Positions 1-9,034 of a stretch of 58,846 nt of DNA are shown here, one piece after another. Under the pieces are notes generated by a model that ran no database searches, was not told the origin of the DNA, and saw only the letters and a list, made by a program, of their open reading frames with translations. The stretch comes from Symsagittifera roscoffensis. Its lineage: Eukaryota > Xenacoelomorpha > Acoela > Convolutidae. The first letter of the stretch is position 1, and each line of letters begins with the position of its first letter. A program made the position numbers and the translations under genes. The DNA lies in NCBI RefSeq assembly GCF_963678635.1, contig NW_026970731.1, positions 1 through 58,846 of the forward strand, in the 5' to 3' direction.

Positions 1-751
1 TGATCAATTTTGCTGAAAATTACAGGGCTAACCTCCGAAGTGATAAATCAAAATAGAAAAAAGCAAAAAAAAGTTACTTTTTGTTGTTATAAAAACGTGA
101 AAAAACGGCAAACAAAATAAATGCTGTTAAATGCTATTTTGACTCTGTTTCTTGAAAATCAATTATTGCAATAAATATTTTTAATATATCAATTATTGCA
201 AGAAAAATCAATTGCTGTGTTCTTGGAAATCTATTATCCTTATAAATTTCAATTAAAGAAAAAATCTTAATAATGATAAACAATCGACCAGTGTTACATC
301 GATGAGTGTTACAATCACCAGTTCAACTTTTAAATCAGCGGAGAAACTGAAACTTCAGACTAGTCTAGAAAATTTAATGCATTAATTAATTTAAAAACTA
401 ATTGTTAAATTTCGAAAAATGACCAAATTACCAATATGACCCCAATATCACGAGTTCAGACCGCAACACGCAGTTTTTCCATAAGCCTAGAAGCCGATGT
501 AGTACTACTCTAAGCTATCTAATTCAACTGTTGGTTGAAACCTCGTTTTGCTCACCTGCAACCAAGACAACTGTTCTTTGGTTTGAACAGACAAGAAATC
601 AACTGCGTACCCTTTTGGTTCAACCAGTAAGATTATAGTTAATATGGAGGAAAGTGCTACTATAAAGCGAAACAGTTACATACAACCAGTTAGAGTCATC
701 ACTCAACTTAGCTTAAAAATCCTTGTTGCTGTGGGAAAAAAGGTAGGGCGA

Positions 752-830
752 GAATTCGTAACGTATGACAATTCGTAACATGTGACAATTCGTAACAGGC
801 GACAATTCGTAACGAGCGACACTTCGTAAC
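752..830. repeat. 17-bp tandem repeat, five copies
   Basis: The core TTCGTAAC recurs at 755, 772, 789, 806 and 823, exactly 17 bp apart. The unit is approximately GACAATTCGTAACRNGY. No function is implied. Confidence 0.85.
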
Positions 831-1050
831 AAAGGCATTGGATAGTAGGATACGCTTGCTCCGCTGCGCTTACATCGGGTACGAGAAGAGTATTGCGCGT
901 TAATCAGTGTTTCCCGTTACCATCTGTCACCTCATGTGGAAAAATTGAAAATTCTGATCGACTGAACCAAGTAAAAAACCGAACCCATTCAATACTAGCA
1001 AGCACAGCTTTGCTAGTATAAAGATTACAAAGCACCAATCAATTTTGATC

Positions 1051-1054
1051 TACC
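1051..1054. repeat. target-site duplication TACC (left copy)
   Basis: TACC stands directly before the LTR that starts at 1055 and directly after the LTR that ends at 19962 (19963-19966). A 4-bp duplication fits the integrases of Ty3/gypsy elements and errantiviruses, and it fixes both ends of the element. Confidence 0.85.
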
Positions 1055-1464
1055 TGAGTTAGGACTGGGGTGTATAACTCATAGAGTAATTTCGGATAGG
1101 GTACACCGTCTGCTCGTCACGCTATCTTATTTTCGGCCGGATAGATTCGTGCAACTTCTTAGTCTAATACCGATCCTAATCTTACTCTTATACTATCTAG
1201 TCTCAGGTTGTTTAACTAGTCTCTGCTAGGCTCAATAGATCTAGGGTATACTGGTATATTGCGGCTGCTGAAGTGCTCGGGAGAGTCCAACTAATTTCTA
1301 AGTTAAATTCAAATCTCTCTGGTGCTGAAATTACAAGTAACTTCAGCACTTACAAATAAGTGGGTTGTTAGTTAGATGGATCATGATTGGTTAATATTAA
1401 ATACTTTACATTGGTAAAACATTTAATTTATCCAATCATAAAATATAGTTTAGATCAGGTTCCA
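1055..1464 (-). repeat. 3' LTR of the retroelement
   Basis: A 410-bp repeat starting TGAGTTAGGACTGGGG and ending ATCAGGTTCCA. It matches 19553-19962 along its whole length at a constant offset of 18,498 bp. Relative to the minus-strand transcript this is the 3' LTR. It contains a hairpin at 1322-1349 (arms GTGCTGAA and TTCAGCAC, with inner pairing TTAC/GTAA) and ATTGG/CCAAT motifs in its first quarter (minus sense). I could not place a TATA box or polyadenylation signal with confidence. Confidence 0.95.
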
Positions 1465-1480
1465 CCCATCCGGGTTTTAC
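1465..1480 (-). other. candidate polypurine tract
   Basis: On the minus strand the bases just before the 3' LTR read ACCCGGATGGG followed directly by TGGAACC, the LTR start. The position is right for the plus-strand primer, but the tract is short and interrupted by pyrimidines, so the call rests mostly on location. Confidence 0.4.
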
Positions 1481-2167
1481 AGAGTTTTTTAGAACAGTTC
1501 TTCTGTAGTTCAAGGATGGATGATGGACGTTGGTATTTGGCGAACATCATTTTTCTTTTGTTTCCTTTTTGTTAAGGAAGTTCCAGGGATCTGGAATTGA
1601 GGACACAAGACGTTGTGTTCTTCTTGTGACAACGACTGAGTCTCTGCAACAGCATCAATTCTGGTTTCAGAATGGTTGGCTATGTCAGGTTTTTCTGTTC
1701 TTCGGAGAGAACTTCTTTTGTGTTTGATCTAGCTCGGGAATGGCGTGGAGATTGTGCGTGGAGGGGATGCCTGGTTACTCGGATCTGTACGTATACTTGA
1801 ACATCGAGGTGGTCATTGGTCTAGTTCAATGAAGTCCTTTTCTGCGAAGTCAAGTCGTACTCTAAATCCTTTGAGTTGTGATTGTGAGCGGCATATCGAT
1901 TGTAGTTGGTCATTCTCTCTCGAGTGTAGTGAGGTCGTCTTGTCTTTTGATGTTCGTCCTTGGTGTTGTATTCTGATCTATATATTGCATCATGTAATTT
2001 TACATTTTATAAATCTTTTATTAGTTTAATATATTTTTTAATAATGATTTTAGTTAGTTGTTTTCACAAAAGCTTTTTGTTTTAGTTCGGTTATTTTGAA
2101 GAGTTACTCACCCTTGAGTAGCTCTTATTAAAAATAAAGGTGTGGTCACAAAGCGTGGATGTAGCGC

Positions 2168-2225
2168 GGTGGGTTAGGCCGGCTATAGAGCATGCTCAGG
2201 ACGTCCTTTCCTGGTGGGTTAGGCC
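2168..2225. promoter_or_regulatory. GC-rich island with two abutting palindromes and a direct repeat
   Basis: Within very AT-rich sequence this island has the 13-bp direct repeat GGTGGGTTAGGCC at 2168-2180 and 2213-2225. Between the copies are two perfect 10-bp palindromes end to end, GAGCATGCTC (2188-2197) and AGGACGTCCT (2198-2207). As RNA the palindromes could form kissing or dimer contacts. The place, between the last ORF and the 3' LTR, is where some retroviruses carry constitutive transport elements. Function is inferred only. Confidence 0.4.
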
Positions 2226-3080
2226 AGGTGTGGGAGTATGATTTCATGCGGTTTTTATGAGGAGTCCTGTTATGTGACAACATTTTATGTTGGGTTTGTT
2301 GTGGTTTTACTTATGTCTTGTTGGTTATGTACTTTGTTCAAAAAGCAAATTGTTTGTGGTATGGGTTTGTCTTTCGACTTTTTTGTGTTTTATTATTTCT
2401 TTCTAAGACTTTGTAATAGTCTTCAAAAGAATAAATTATCCAGTTTTAAACTGGGTTAGTCCGGTTTGGGTACCGTTGGTTTCCTTTTCTTAGTCATGCT
2501 GTTATTTTATGATTTGTGGTATTTAGTAAGCTGCGTTGGTTAGTTTTGTTTAGTATATGATTCCTTTCCAACCGGGTTAAAGGAAAGTTTGAAACTTGTT
2601 ATTATATGTTAGAGTTGTTGAGTGTGAAAACTTGAAACTGAAATTCATTATTTTAAACAATTCTTCGTGGGCGAGCTGTGTGAGTGTGGATAGAATTTCT
2701 GTGCGAATGAATGAAAATATCAAAAGGTTAGTACTGCAATTGCATTTTATTAATTTTCTGCATAGAATTTGGAAATTTACTGCTAGTAATGGGGGAATTT
2801 TAAGATACAAATTTTCATCATATGTAGATTTACTGCTTTGGGGGAAAATTTTATAAATTAATTTACTGCATTGGTATTATATTTATTTAATTGTTGGTGC
2901 AAAAGTTAAAAGGGTCTTAAACAGTTTTGAAGAAGTTTGCTATTGTTTATTTTTCTTTTGTGAATTTTTCAGATGATCGAAGATGAAGGCTAAAAATCTA
3001 AAGAAAACATGAATAAAGAATGGTGAGTTTTTTTTATATTTTAATTAGTTAGTAATATTCATTTAATTCATACTTACCTG

Positions 3081-4874
3081 TTAGTCGTCGGGGAAAAAAC
3101 CGTGGGGAAAGATATCGTGAACTAGTTCTGAAGTTGTTAGTAGTTTAGCTAAGATGCGGATGATATTTTTAGTTTGAAGCAGTGGCCAAAGCAATTGAAG
3201 TGCCTTAATAATGGTTAGTTCTTCAGTGCCTACTGCAAACTCATAAGGTGTGTTTTGGATTAAGTTATATAATTTGTGGTTAAATTTAGTGTTGTGGATG
3301 AATTCTAAAATGGGGATTTCTATAGGCTGTACAAACTCGTGCGGGATAAGGAAGGGTCGGGATTCTTCGGCGTTGAAGGTCTTGGTGATGGGGCAGAAAA
3401 TGTACATTTGGGTTATGGGGTCATAGTTACGAAGAATACCATGAAGGTTAGTATCTTTAATGCAATATGTGAAATTTAGGAAATACGGTGAAGTGTATTT
3501 TGAATTGATGAATTGAAAGCGATGGTGTGGTTGTCTAGAGGGTGTGTGGAGGTCAAAGTGATTTTGGATGAAACGATAGTAACTGTATGTATGTGTTTGT
3601 TTAGTTCGCAACATAATATCGTGTGAGCAGTGTAAATCTCTTTCGTGTGGTGCAAGGAAATGAAAGGTTAGTGAAAAGATTTGGAAGCGTTCTTTAAAAC
3701 TTTCGTACGCTTGTGTGCTTGTTAGTGCTTCTGAAATAATGTGATCAAACTTTCGGTCGAAGATGTTTAGTGTAAATACATATAGTGTCTTGATGAAAAA
3801 TTTCTCGGTGATTTGTGGGTTAGCGAAGCGATCGTCGTCTAAGAATTGATCTTGGTTAGCTCTGATGATGTTGTGATCGTAGTATTCTAGTGTATATTCA
3901 TTAGCTCTAGGTGCAGTGTGTATTTTTAGTGATTTTTTATATCCTACGTAAGTAAATTGTCTAGCGGTGAGTGGTGTAGTTAGTCGATATAGCATGTCTT
4001 TGTTTCGGTCTATATCGATGGATGTATTGGTTAAAGGTAAGCAAAGAGGGTTAGTGAAATGATAGTATGAGGTCCAAGAGAGAGTGGGCATTAAAACGTA
4101 TTCGTCTACAAAGTTGCGTGTTTCGTTAAAGTCATGAGGGGTGTTTAAGGTGTATTGTGGAAATGAGGGTAAAGTGATAGCTAAAAATTCTCTAGTGTTA
4201 GTATGCTGGGGGTGGTTGATGTATTCACGGGCTGTTCCTGGTTTTGCTGGGAAAGGATGGTTGGGGAACTTTCTTTTAAAAGTGCGGTAAGCTCTATTAG
4301 TGTTGAGTGAGGATTCAGTTGATGTGGATGATGGTGCTAATGATTCAGTATAATTTGAAGAGGGTGTAGGGGGATTGGATGAATTTGTAGTGGAGGAGAT
4401 TTGGTTTATGGTCGGGGTGTTAAGGTGGTAGGGTTGTTGTTGGAGGGTAATAAAATTGTCTAGCTCTGGGGAGATTCGGGGGGTGTCTGGAGATGATTGG
4501 TCAGAATGGTATGAGGAGTAGGTTGGGGTAACTTGGGAAGCATAAGAGGGTGTAGGAGTGATGGGGTCAGGGTTATTTGACAATATGGGTTGAAAAGGAG
4601 GTTGAGAAAACTGAGAAGGGTTATGAAAATTATTGGATGGAGATGGTTCTGAGTCGGCAAATTCGTCGGGGGTTTCAATATTCGGGTTATTTAGCTGTGA
4701 AATGGAGTATAAAACTGAAATTTGTGAGTTAGTGTCGGAATTCATGCCTGATGTTACATTGCTAGATGGAAAATCGGGTGGCGGAAAAGCAAAAAGTGGT
4801 ATTATTGGGATTGAAGAGGTAAGGTTGGTTGGATGGGAATTTGATCGATGGAGTGATCCAAGTTGGCGGCTCAT
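3081..4874 (-). CDS. 597-aa accessory protein of the retroelement, unknown family
   Basis: The last long ORF of the element, unbroken for 597 codons. Roughly residues 1-190 are Ser/Pro/Asn/Thr-rich and look disordered. Residues from about 195 to the end look globular, with many aromatic and basic residues (for example RAYRTFKRKFPNHPF and LTFHFLAPHERDLHCSH). No signal peptide or clear membrane segment is visible. I recognise no enzyme motif or family. Its ATG overlaps the TGA stop of the env-like ORF in the four bases ATGA, so it may be translated by termination-reinitiation after env. Its place downstream of env recalls accessory genes of complex retroviruses, but that is analogy. The open length and biased composition matching the rest of the element argue that it is a real gene. 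Confidence 0.8.
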   Translation of the reverse strand: MSRQLGSLHRSNSHPTNLTSSIPIIPLFAFPPPDFPSSNVTSGMNSDTNSQISVLYSISQLNNPNIETPDEFADSEPSPSNNFHNPSQFSQPPFQPILSNNPDPITPTPSYASQVTPTYSSYHSDQSSPDTPRISPELDNFITLQQQPYHLNTPTINQISSTTNSSNPPTPSSNYTESLAPSSTSTESSLNTNRAYRTFKRKFPNHPFPAKPGTAREYINHPQHTNTREFLAITLPSFPQYTLNTPHDFNETRNFVDEYVLMPTLSWTSYYHFTNPLCLPLTNTSIDIDRNKDMLYRLTTPLTARQFTYVGYKKSLKIHTAPRANEYTLEYYDHNIIRANQDQFLDDDRFANPQITEKFFIKTLYVFTLNIFDRKFDHIISEALTSTQAYESFKERFQIFSLTFHFLAPHERDLHCSHDIMLRTKQTHTYSYYRFIQNHFDLHTPSRQPHHRFQFINSKYTSPYFLNFTYCIKDTNLHGILRNYDPITQMYIFCPITKTFNAEESRPFLIPHEFVQPIEIPILEFIHNTKFNHKLYNLIQNTPYEFAVGTEELTIIKALQLLWPLLQTKNIIRILAKLLTTSELVHDIFPHGFFPDD

Positions 4875-7489
4875 CGTGGGCTAAAAAAATTATTATTTTG
4901 AGATTGAAAAGCGGTGGTATGTGGTTGTTCAATAATTTGTTCGTAAGTATTATCATCTTGTGATTGATGTGTCATTATATGTTGGACGGGACTTTGTGAT
5001 GTGGTGAGTCTAAAGTTTGGATTATGTGTGATTGCTAAATTTCTAAAATTTCGTGGGACTAGGGATAGTGGATGGTTATTTGGTAGGGGTGGTAATTGTG
5101 GTGCCGTTGGCTGTGGGTCGACATTGTTATGTTCTTCGTCGTATGTATTTTGTCGTGTTGTTATTTTTGTGTTATATTCTTTTATTTGTGCGTCTAAAAG
5201 AATTTTGTTTATAGATGTGGAAAAAATTCCAAAAAATCCTGCAAAAAGTATGCGTGCTACGCTTGCTTGTCTGTTTACTTGTGTGTGTATAGCACATGTA
5301 TTGTAGATTCCTTTTAAGAGTGAGAAAAGAAATCCAATAAAGTTAAACATTGCGTATAAAATAGTCAATTTTTCTAAGATGTAGTAGGGCCATCCTAGAA
5401 AATCTAGGATCTCATTTTTGAGTGTAACAAAGCTAAAAATGTTAATTGGTGATATATCTTGGGGACGGTATTTTTCGCCGCTTAGATATATATAATCTTT
5501 AATGTCTTTAAAATATCCGCTATAGTCTTGCGTGTAGATATCGGCAAATCCTGCAGTTTCTGCAAGTTTGCGTAAATTTTGGTCTATTGATTGTCTTTGT
5601 ATAGTGTCCATTTGTGTTAATAATTCTTGGAATTGTTGTGTTCTAATGTGATGTTGAATATCTGATTTTGAATAGATTCCTATTGATTGTAAGTCTATAT
5701 TTGGGTTTCGAGCAATAGCGCGAATGCTTTCTGGTGAAAATTTTTTGAGTGATTGCATTAATGTGGGATATGGAGTGAGAAGATAATATTTGTTTTCATC
5801 AGGGTTTAGTTGTACTACATTGTGGCTATTTTCTGATCCACATGGGACTGCGGTATCCCAGAAATAGGTTCTTCGTGAAAGTGTATCCACGAAATGTACT
5901 TTATTCTTATAAAAGATAGGGATTCTTTTATAACATCGTTTATCTTCAAAAACGTATAGTGGTGATACTTTTTTAGTACAAGTATAAAACCATAAAATGT
6001 TTCCTTCGTAGTCTAAAAAATTTGATCTATTTCCTGATAATAAGTATCCTGCGTAGGGTATTTTTAATACTGCTAGTGCAAGTGATTGTAGTATTTGTGT
6101 TCGTTCTAATTCGCATAGTTGATGTAGTGTTTCTAATTCGGAGAGTGACATTTCTTGAAAAATGCGGCTAATTGTATAGTCTAGTTTCATATCCAAATGA
6201 ATATCATAGTGGATATTACCAAAATATGTAGTATTCATTAGTGATAATTCTTGTAAGCGTGTGCTTCTGGTGTCATAAGGTTTTAGATGTCCACCAGGTT
6301 GTCCGTTGCTTTTTTCAAAATTAACTGGTATATAGGATGTTCCTTCGTTTAGAGGATGACCTGTGGCGTATGGGTCAATTTTTACTTTACCAGTGGTCAT
6401 GTCGAATCCTTTTTCATATTCAACTAATATTTCAGAGTATTGTGTTCTGTGAAGTGGATTCCTGTATTTACATGCAAGTTCTGTTTCTTGATATATTTGA
6501 AAACGTGTCAATTTATTTTCTATATTGTCTATGTTTCTAAAATCGGAACTTAGTTTGCGTGATGGATGGACTTGTTCATATGGAATTGATTGTATGAAAT
6601 ATTTTTCGTGAAATTTTATCATACGAGCGTGTATTTTTGCTACTTGAAATGTTGTACATGTGTCTTCGGGGAACCAAACAATTGTTGCTTGTGTTCTTGT
6701 TGTAGGGTCGCAATATCCTTGATCGTTTTTACAAGGTAGTCGGATTCCTTGATAGATCATTGTATTATCAGATAAATCTCGTGTGAGTTGTATTTTTTCG
6801 AGTTGTATTTTCCAATCGAAAAACATTATTTCTTGGTATCCTTTATTTTTCGTGTCTGCTTTGCAGTTTGATGGGTTATTTATACCAATGTGTGGTATCC
6901 AATGTTTATCGTGTAGGTCATAGGTTAATCGTCCGTGTGCGCCGTTATACGGGTATTTTTCGTCTAGTTTTATATGTCCTTGGTGTCTTTCAAGTTGTGA
7001 TTGATGTACAGAGTCTGAAAAAACTTGAAAATTAACTAATTTTCTTTGGGAGTTTTTATTTTGTGTGATGTTTAGTCTAAGTAATTCATTTTTACAATCG
7101 TCGGGATTGAGATGTAAAAGACGTTCTATATTACTTTGGTAGAATGATTCATGGTCAAGTCGGTTTTTGTTTCCGTTCGAGACTTGTGAACAATGTACTT
7201 TCTTTTCGGAAAATGTTGCTGTGAATTTATAACCTGTAACTGTTGTAGCTCGGGCTTTTGAATAGAGTGTTGCTATTATATCTGTGGTTTCTATAGCTTG
7301 TGGTTCTGTTTCACATTGTGATACCTGATTGATTGCATATTTATGTAGTGTTTTTTGTTCATTTTCTTCGCAATCGTAATGTGTTACTAATAAATCTTGT
7401 GGTCCTGTACGAGGGGAAGGGTTTATGTTTTGATTTGAGGTTATTAGAAAAAGGGTTTGGAGAAAAATTAATAATTTTAGAATATACAT
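4871..7489 (-). CDS. env: envelope-like glycoprotein, 872 aa
   Basis: Starts with a hydrophobic leader (MYILKLLIFLQTLFLI), which fits a signal peptide. A large Cys-containing ectodomain follows. Hydrophobic segments lie at about residues 700-730 (KLTILYAMFNFIGFLFSLL) and 745-765, then comes a polar Pro/Gln/Asn-rich tail of about 100 residues, the layout of a type-I membrane glycoprotein. The spacing of motifs such as KVHCSQVSNG, CYKRIPIFYKNKVHF and SIGIYSKSDIQ recalls chuvirus/mononegavirus-type (class III-like) glycoproteins known from some LTR elements. This is pattern memory, not a search result. The ATG lies inside the last 13 nt of the preceding frame, and the stop overlaps the next ORF as ATGA. 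Expected role: membrane fusion and entry of particles. Confidence 0.8.
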   Translation of the reverse strand: MYILKLLIFLQTLFLITSNQNINPSPRTGPQDLLVTHYDCEENEQKTLHKYAINQVSQCETEPQAIETTDIIATLYSKARATTVTGYKFTATFSEKKVHCSQVSNGNKNRLDHESFYQSNIERLLHLNPDDCKNELLRLNITQNKNSQRKLVNFQVFSDSVHQSQLERHQGHIKLDEKYPYNGAHGRLTYDLHDKHWIPHIGINNPSNCKADTKNKGYQEIMFFDWKIQLEKIQLTRDLSDNTMIYQGIRLPCKNDQGYCDPTTRTQATIVWFPEDTCTTFQVAKIHARMIKFHEKYFIQSIPYEQVHPSRKLSSDFRNIDNIENKLTRFQIYQETELACKYRNPLHRTQYSEILVEYEKGFDMTTGKVKIDPYATGHPLNEGTSYIPVNFEKSNGQPGGHLKPYDTRSTRLQELSLMNTTYFGNIHYDIHLDMKLDYTISRIFQEMSLSELETLHQLCELERTQILQSLALAVLKIPYAGYLLSGNRSNFLDYEGNILWFYTCTKKVSPLYVFEDKRCYKRIPIFYKNKVHFVDTLSRRTYFWDTAVPCGSENSHNVVQLNPDENKYYLLTPYPTLMQSLKKFSPESIRAIARNPNIDLQSIGIYSKSDIQHHIRTQQFQELLTQMDTIQRQSIDQNLRKLAETAGFADIYTQDYSGYFKDIKDYIYLSGEKYRPQDISPINIFSFVTLKNEILDFLGWPYYILEKLTILYAMFNFIGFLFSLLKGIYNTCAIHTQVNRQASVARILFAGFFGIFSTSINKILLDAQIKEYNTKITTRQNTYDEEHNNVDPQPTAPQLPPLPNNHPLSLVPRNFRNLAITHNPNFRLTTSQSPVQHIMTHQSQDDNTYEQIIEQPHTTAFQSQNNNFFSPR

Positions 7490-8613
7490 GTGTATGATAA
7501 TCCTGAGTATGGATTATAAAATGTAATGTAACCAATTGTGTTTTTGGTGTATCTGTCGTATTTGTATATTACTTCAGTAGTTATAAACGGTGGTGGTAGT
7601 GATTGAGCTGTTATGTTAGGTGGATTTAATGGGTAGGGATGTTGGGTAATATTATTTAACTTAACTGTGATTTCAAACTTTAATTGTAAACTGTTTTGTT
7701 GGAGTATTTGAATATTGTGATCACGGATATCGTTGTGAATATCTTGACGATATTGTAATCTATTAAGTGCCCAGTTATGAAGGCGGTTACTTTCTTGATG
7801 TTGTCCAAATAATGGTGGAGGTGCTGTGAATGTATTCCAATCTAATCTTAAAGGAATATTTATAGATGATTGTTCTCGATATCTGGCGTCGAGATTATTT
7901 GGAAAATTTAAGTTAAAGGGTAGTGGTGAAAATTGACTTATTGATGGTGTTGATGGTAGTGATAATGTTTCTGGTAGTGATGAGGATGTTGTTGTATTCG
8001 TAGAAATATCTATGGGGTCATTGACTAAATTTGGTTCACCTTGTGTGAATGAATTTGTAGTCCAATATGGTAGTCGTGATGTTAGGTTTGGGGGGTTAAA
8101 GGGATTTTCACGTATCTGTTCAGATGTTGGTGTTGAACCTAAGTAGTCTGAAGGTAGACTGGAAGTGCTTCGTTGTGAAAAAAGTGTAGGAGTTTCTGGT
8201 GTGATACCAGTGGTGTTTTCTGGAGTGGTTTGTGTTGGGGATTGAGGTATATCAAAATGAACTCGGGGAGCTTGAAAATTTCTATTTCGTCGAGGATGTA
8301 TAATTTGTCTATTTATTTCTGCTGTGTTTTGGTTTTGACTAAGGTTTCGTATTCTATTTAGTTCTTGTGGTAGTGTTGGGTAAATATTATATGTTGGTTC
8401 ACTTAGGGATGCTTGTCGTTGAACTGGTTCTAGTGGTTCAGATAAACGAGCGTGCCGTTCTTCAAAAGTGTATGGATTGTCTTGAAAAGAAATTCGTGTA
8501 GATGTTTGAGGGTTTTGAGTAGTTGAAGGTGGTGTTGGATTATCTTGGGATGATGTCGGTGAAGACTGATTCTGTGACTGTTGGGTAGCAATTTTTGATG
8601 GATTTTTAAATTG
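7477..8613 (-). CDS. Pro/Ser/Thr/Gln-rich open frame without an ATG, ~378 codons
   Basis: Reading the minus strand by hand, one frame is open from just after a stop at 8616-8614 to a TAA at 7479-7477. Its sense-strand composition is typical of the element. It has no ATG anywhere. The product would be rich in Pro, Ser, Thr, Asn and Gln in its first two thirds (such as TTPENTTGITPETPTLFSQR). Its last third is less repetitive and could fold (DARYREQSSINIPLRLDW, FITTEVIYKYDRY). The upstream membrane ORF ends at 8619, just outside this frame, so ribosomal frameshifting from it is excluded. Expression would need splicing from an upstream ATG or non-AUG initiation. An ATT codon at 8592-8590 has A at -3 and G at +4. 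A splice join from a donor-like CAG/GTGACG at 17838/17837 to 8543 would keep frame. It overlaps the env start by 13 nt. A mucin-like or structural protein is possible. Confidence 0.6.
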   Translation of the reverse strand, partial: QFKNPSKIATQQSQNQSSPTSSQDNPTPPSTTQNPQTSTRISFQDNPYTFEERHARLSEPLEPVQRQASLSEPTYNIYPTLPQELNRIRNLSQNQNTAEINRQIIHPRRNRNFQAPRVHFDIPQSPTQTTPENTTGITPETPTLFSQRSTSSLPSDYLGSTPTSEQIRENPFNPPNLTSRLPYWTTNSFTQGEPNLVNDPIDISTNTTTSSSLPETLSLPSTPSISQFSPLPFNLNFPNNLDARYREQSSINIPLRLDWNTFTAPPPLFGQHQESNRLHNWALNRLQYRQDIHNDIRDHNIQILQQNSLQLKFEITVKLNNITQHPYPLNPPNITAQSLPPPFITTEVIYKYDRYTKNTIGYITFYNPYSGLSYTCIF

Positions 8614-8618
8614 TTACT

Positions 8619-8807
8619 TTAGTGGGAAGGTTTATGTTTATTATAATATTCTTCTAAAAAAAGAATTAGAAAAATTGTTGCTAGGGCAAATGTGATGATT
8701 GCTTTCTTTATACATTTACATATTGTCAAAATGAGGGATAATAGAAATGTTATGAAAATTACAAACAATAAAAAAATATCAGTTCTACTGAAAATTGTTC
8801 GTATCAT
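8619..8807 (-). CDS. small membrane protein B, 62 aa
   Basis: Two hydrophobic stretches dominate the protein: IFLLFVIFITFLLSLILTI and, after KCIKK, AIITFALATIFLILFL. A charged, His-containing tail (EEYYNKHKPSH) follows. The size and two-helix form resemble viroporins or small hydrophobic viral proteins, by analogy only. Its ATG overlaps the TGA of the preceding membrane ORF in ATGA. Hydrophobic short ORFs can arise by chance in AT-rich DNA. The exact coupling with its neighbour and the placement in a dense gene block make this one more credible. Confidence 0.55.
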   Translation of the reverse strand: MIRTIFSRTDIFLLFVIFITFLLSLILTICKCIKKAIITFALATIFLILFLEEYYNKHKPSH

Positions 8808-9034
8808 TTAGACAAGTTGTTAAAATCGTACCTGTGGATATATTCAAGGGTTTTGGAAAGTTGGAGGAATAGTTCAATTATTGTGTAGAAAATTAAAAAA
8901 ATGTTACAAAAAATTATTATGATTATTAGAAAAGATTCAATGATATCAAAAAGAAATATTATAAAGGCTTGAAGTATTGAAAAAAAATGTTTAAAATTGA
9001 TAAATATTTGAGCGACTGTTTGAGAGAAAAGCAT
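8804..9034 (-). CDS. small membrane protein A, 76 aa
   Basis: Strongly hydrophobic in the middle (about residues 20-55, including FDIIESFLIIIIIFCNIFLI), with a polar C-terminal part ending in RYDFNNLSK. One long or two short membrane helices are likely. No family is recognised. It is the first ORF after a ~600-nt gap that follows pol, so it may be first on a spliced env-type mRNA. Its stop overlaps the start of the next membrane ORF (ATGA). Confidence 0.5.
   Translation of the reverse strand: MLFSQTVAQIFINFKHFFSILQAFIIFLFDIIESFLIIIIIFCNIFLIFYTIIELFLQLSKTLEYIHRYDFNNLSK

Larger units (their letters stand above)
1..1054. other. host DNA left of the retroelement, no gene recognised
   Basis: AT-rich sequence with no coding exon I can support. 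If the GPCR exons on the right belong to one gene, this is intronic sequence of that gene, and the exons for TM1-TM4 lie outside the window. It contains short repeats of CAATTATTGCAA (about 160-200), a 17-bp tandem repeat (752-830) and a small perfect hairpin at 992-1019, with arms ATACTAGCAA and TTGCTAGTAT and an 8-nt loop. The hairpin lies 35 bp before the retroelement insertion point. Confidence 0.5.
1465..3080 (-). other. 3' non-coding region of the retroelement
   Basis: About 1.6 kb between the last long ORF and the 3' LTR. Only short unconvincing frames are present on either strand. The plus strand is T/G-rich like the coding part of the element, so this is element sequence and not a later insertion. 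It holds the GC-rich palindromic island at 2168-2225. Such a long 3' region would suit RNA export, packaging or stability signals, but none can be proved here. Confidence 0.6.

Noticed and set aside
520-628. Possible upstream GPCR exon ending TTCAACCA|GTAAGA
   Set aside because: The donor is good, but the short frame (…CVPFWF) shows no transmembrane character and no convincing acceptor precedes it.
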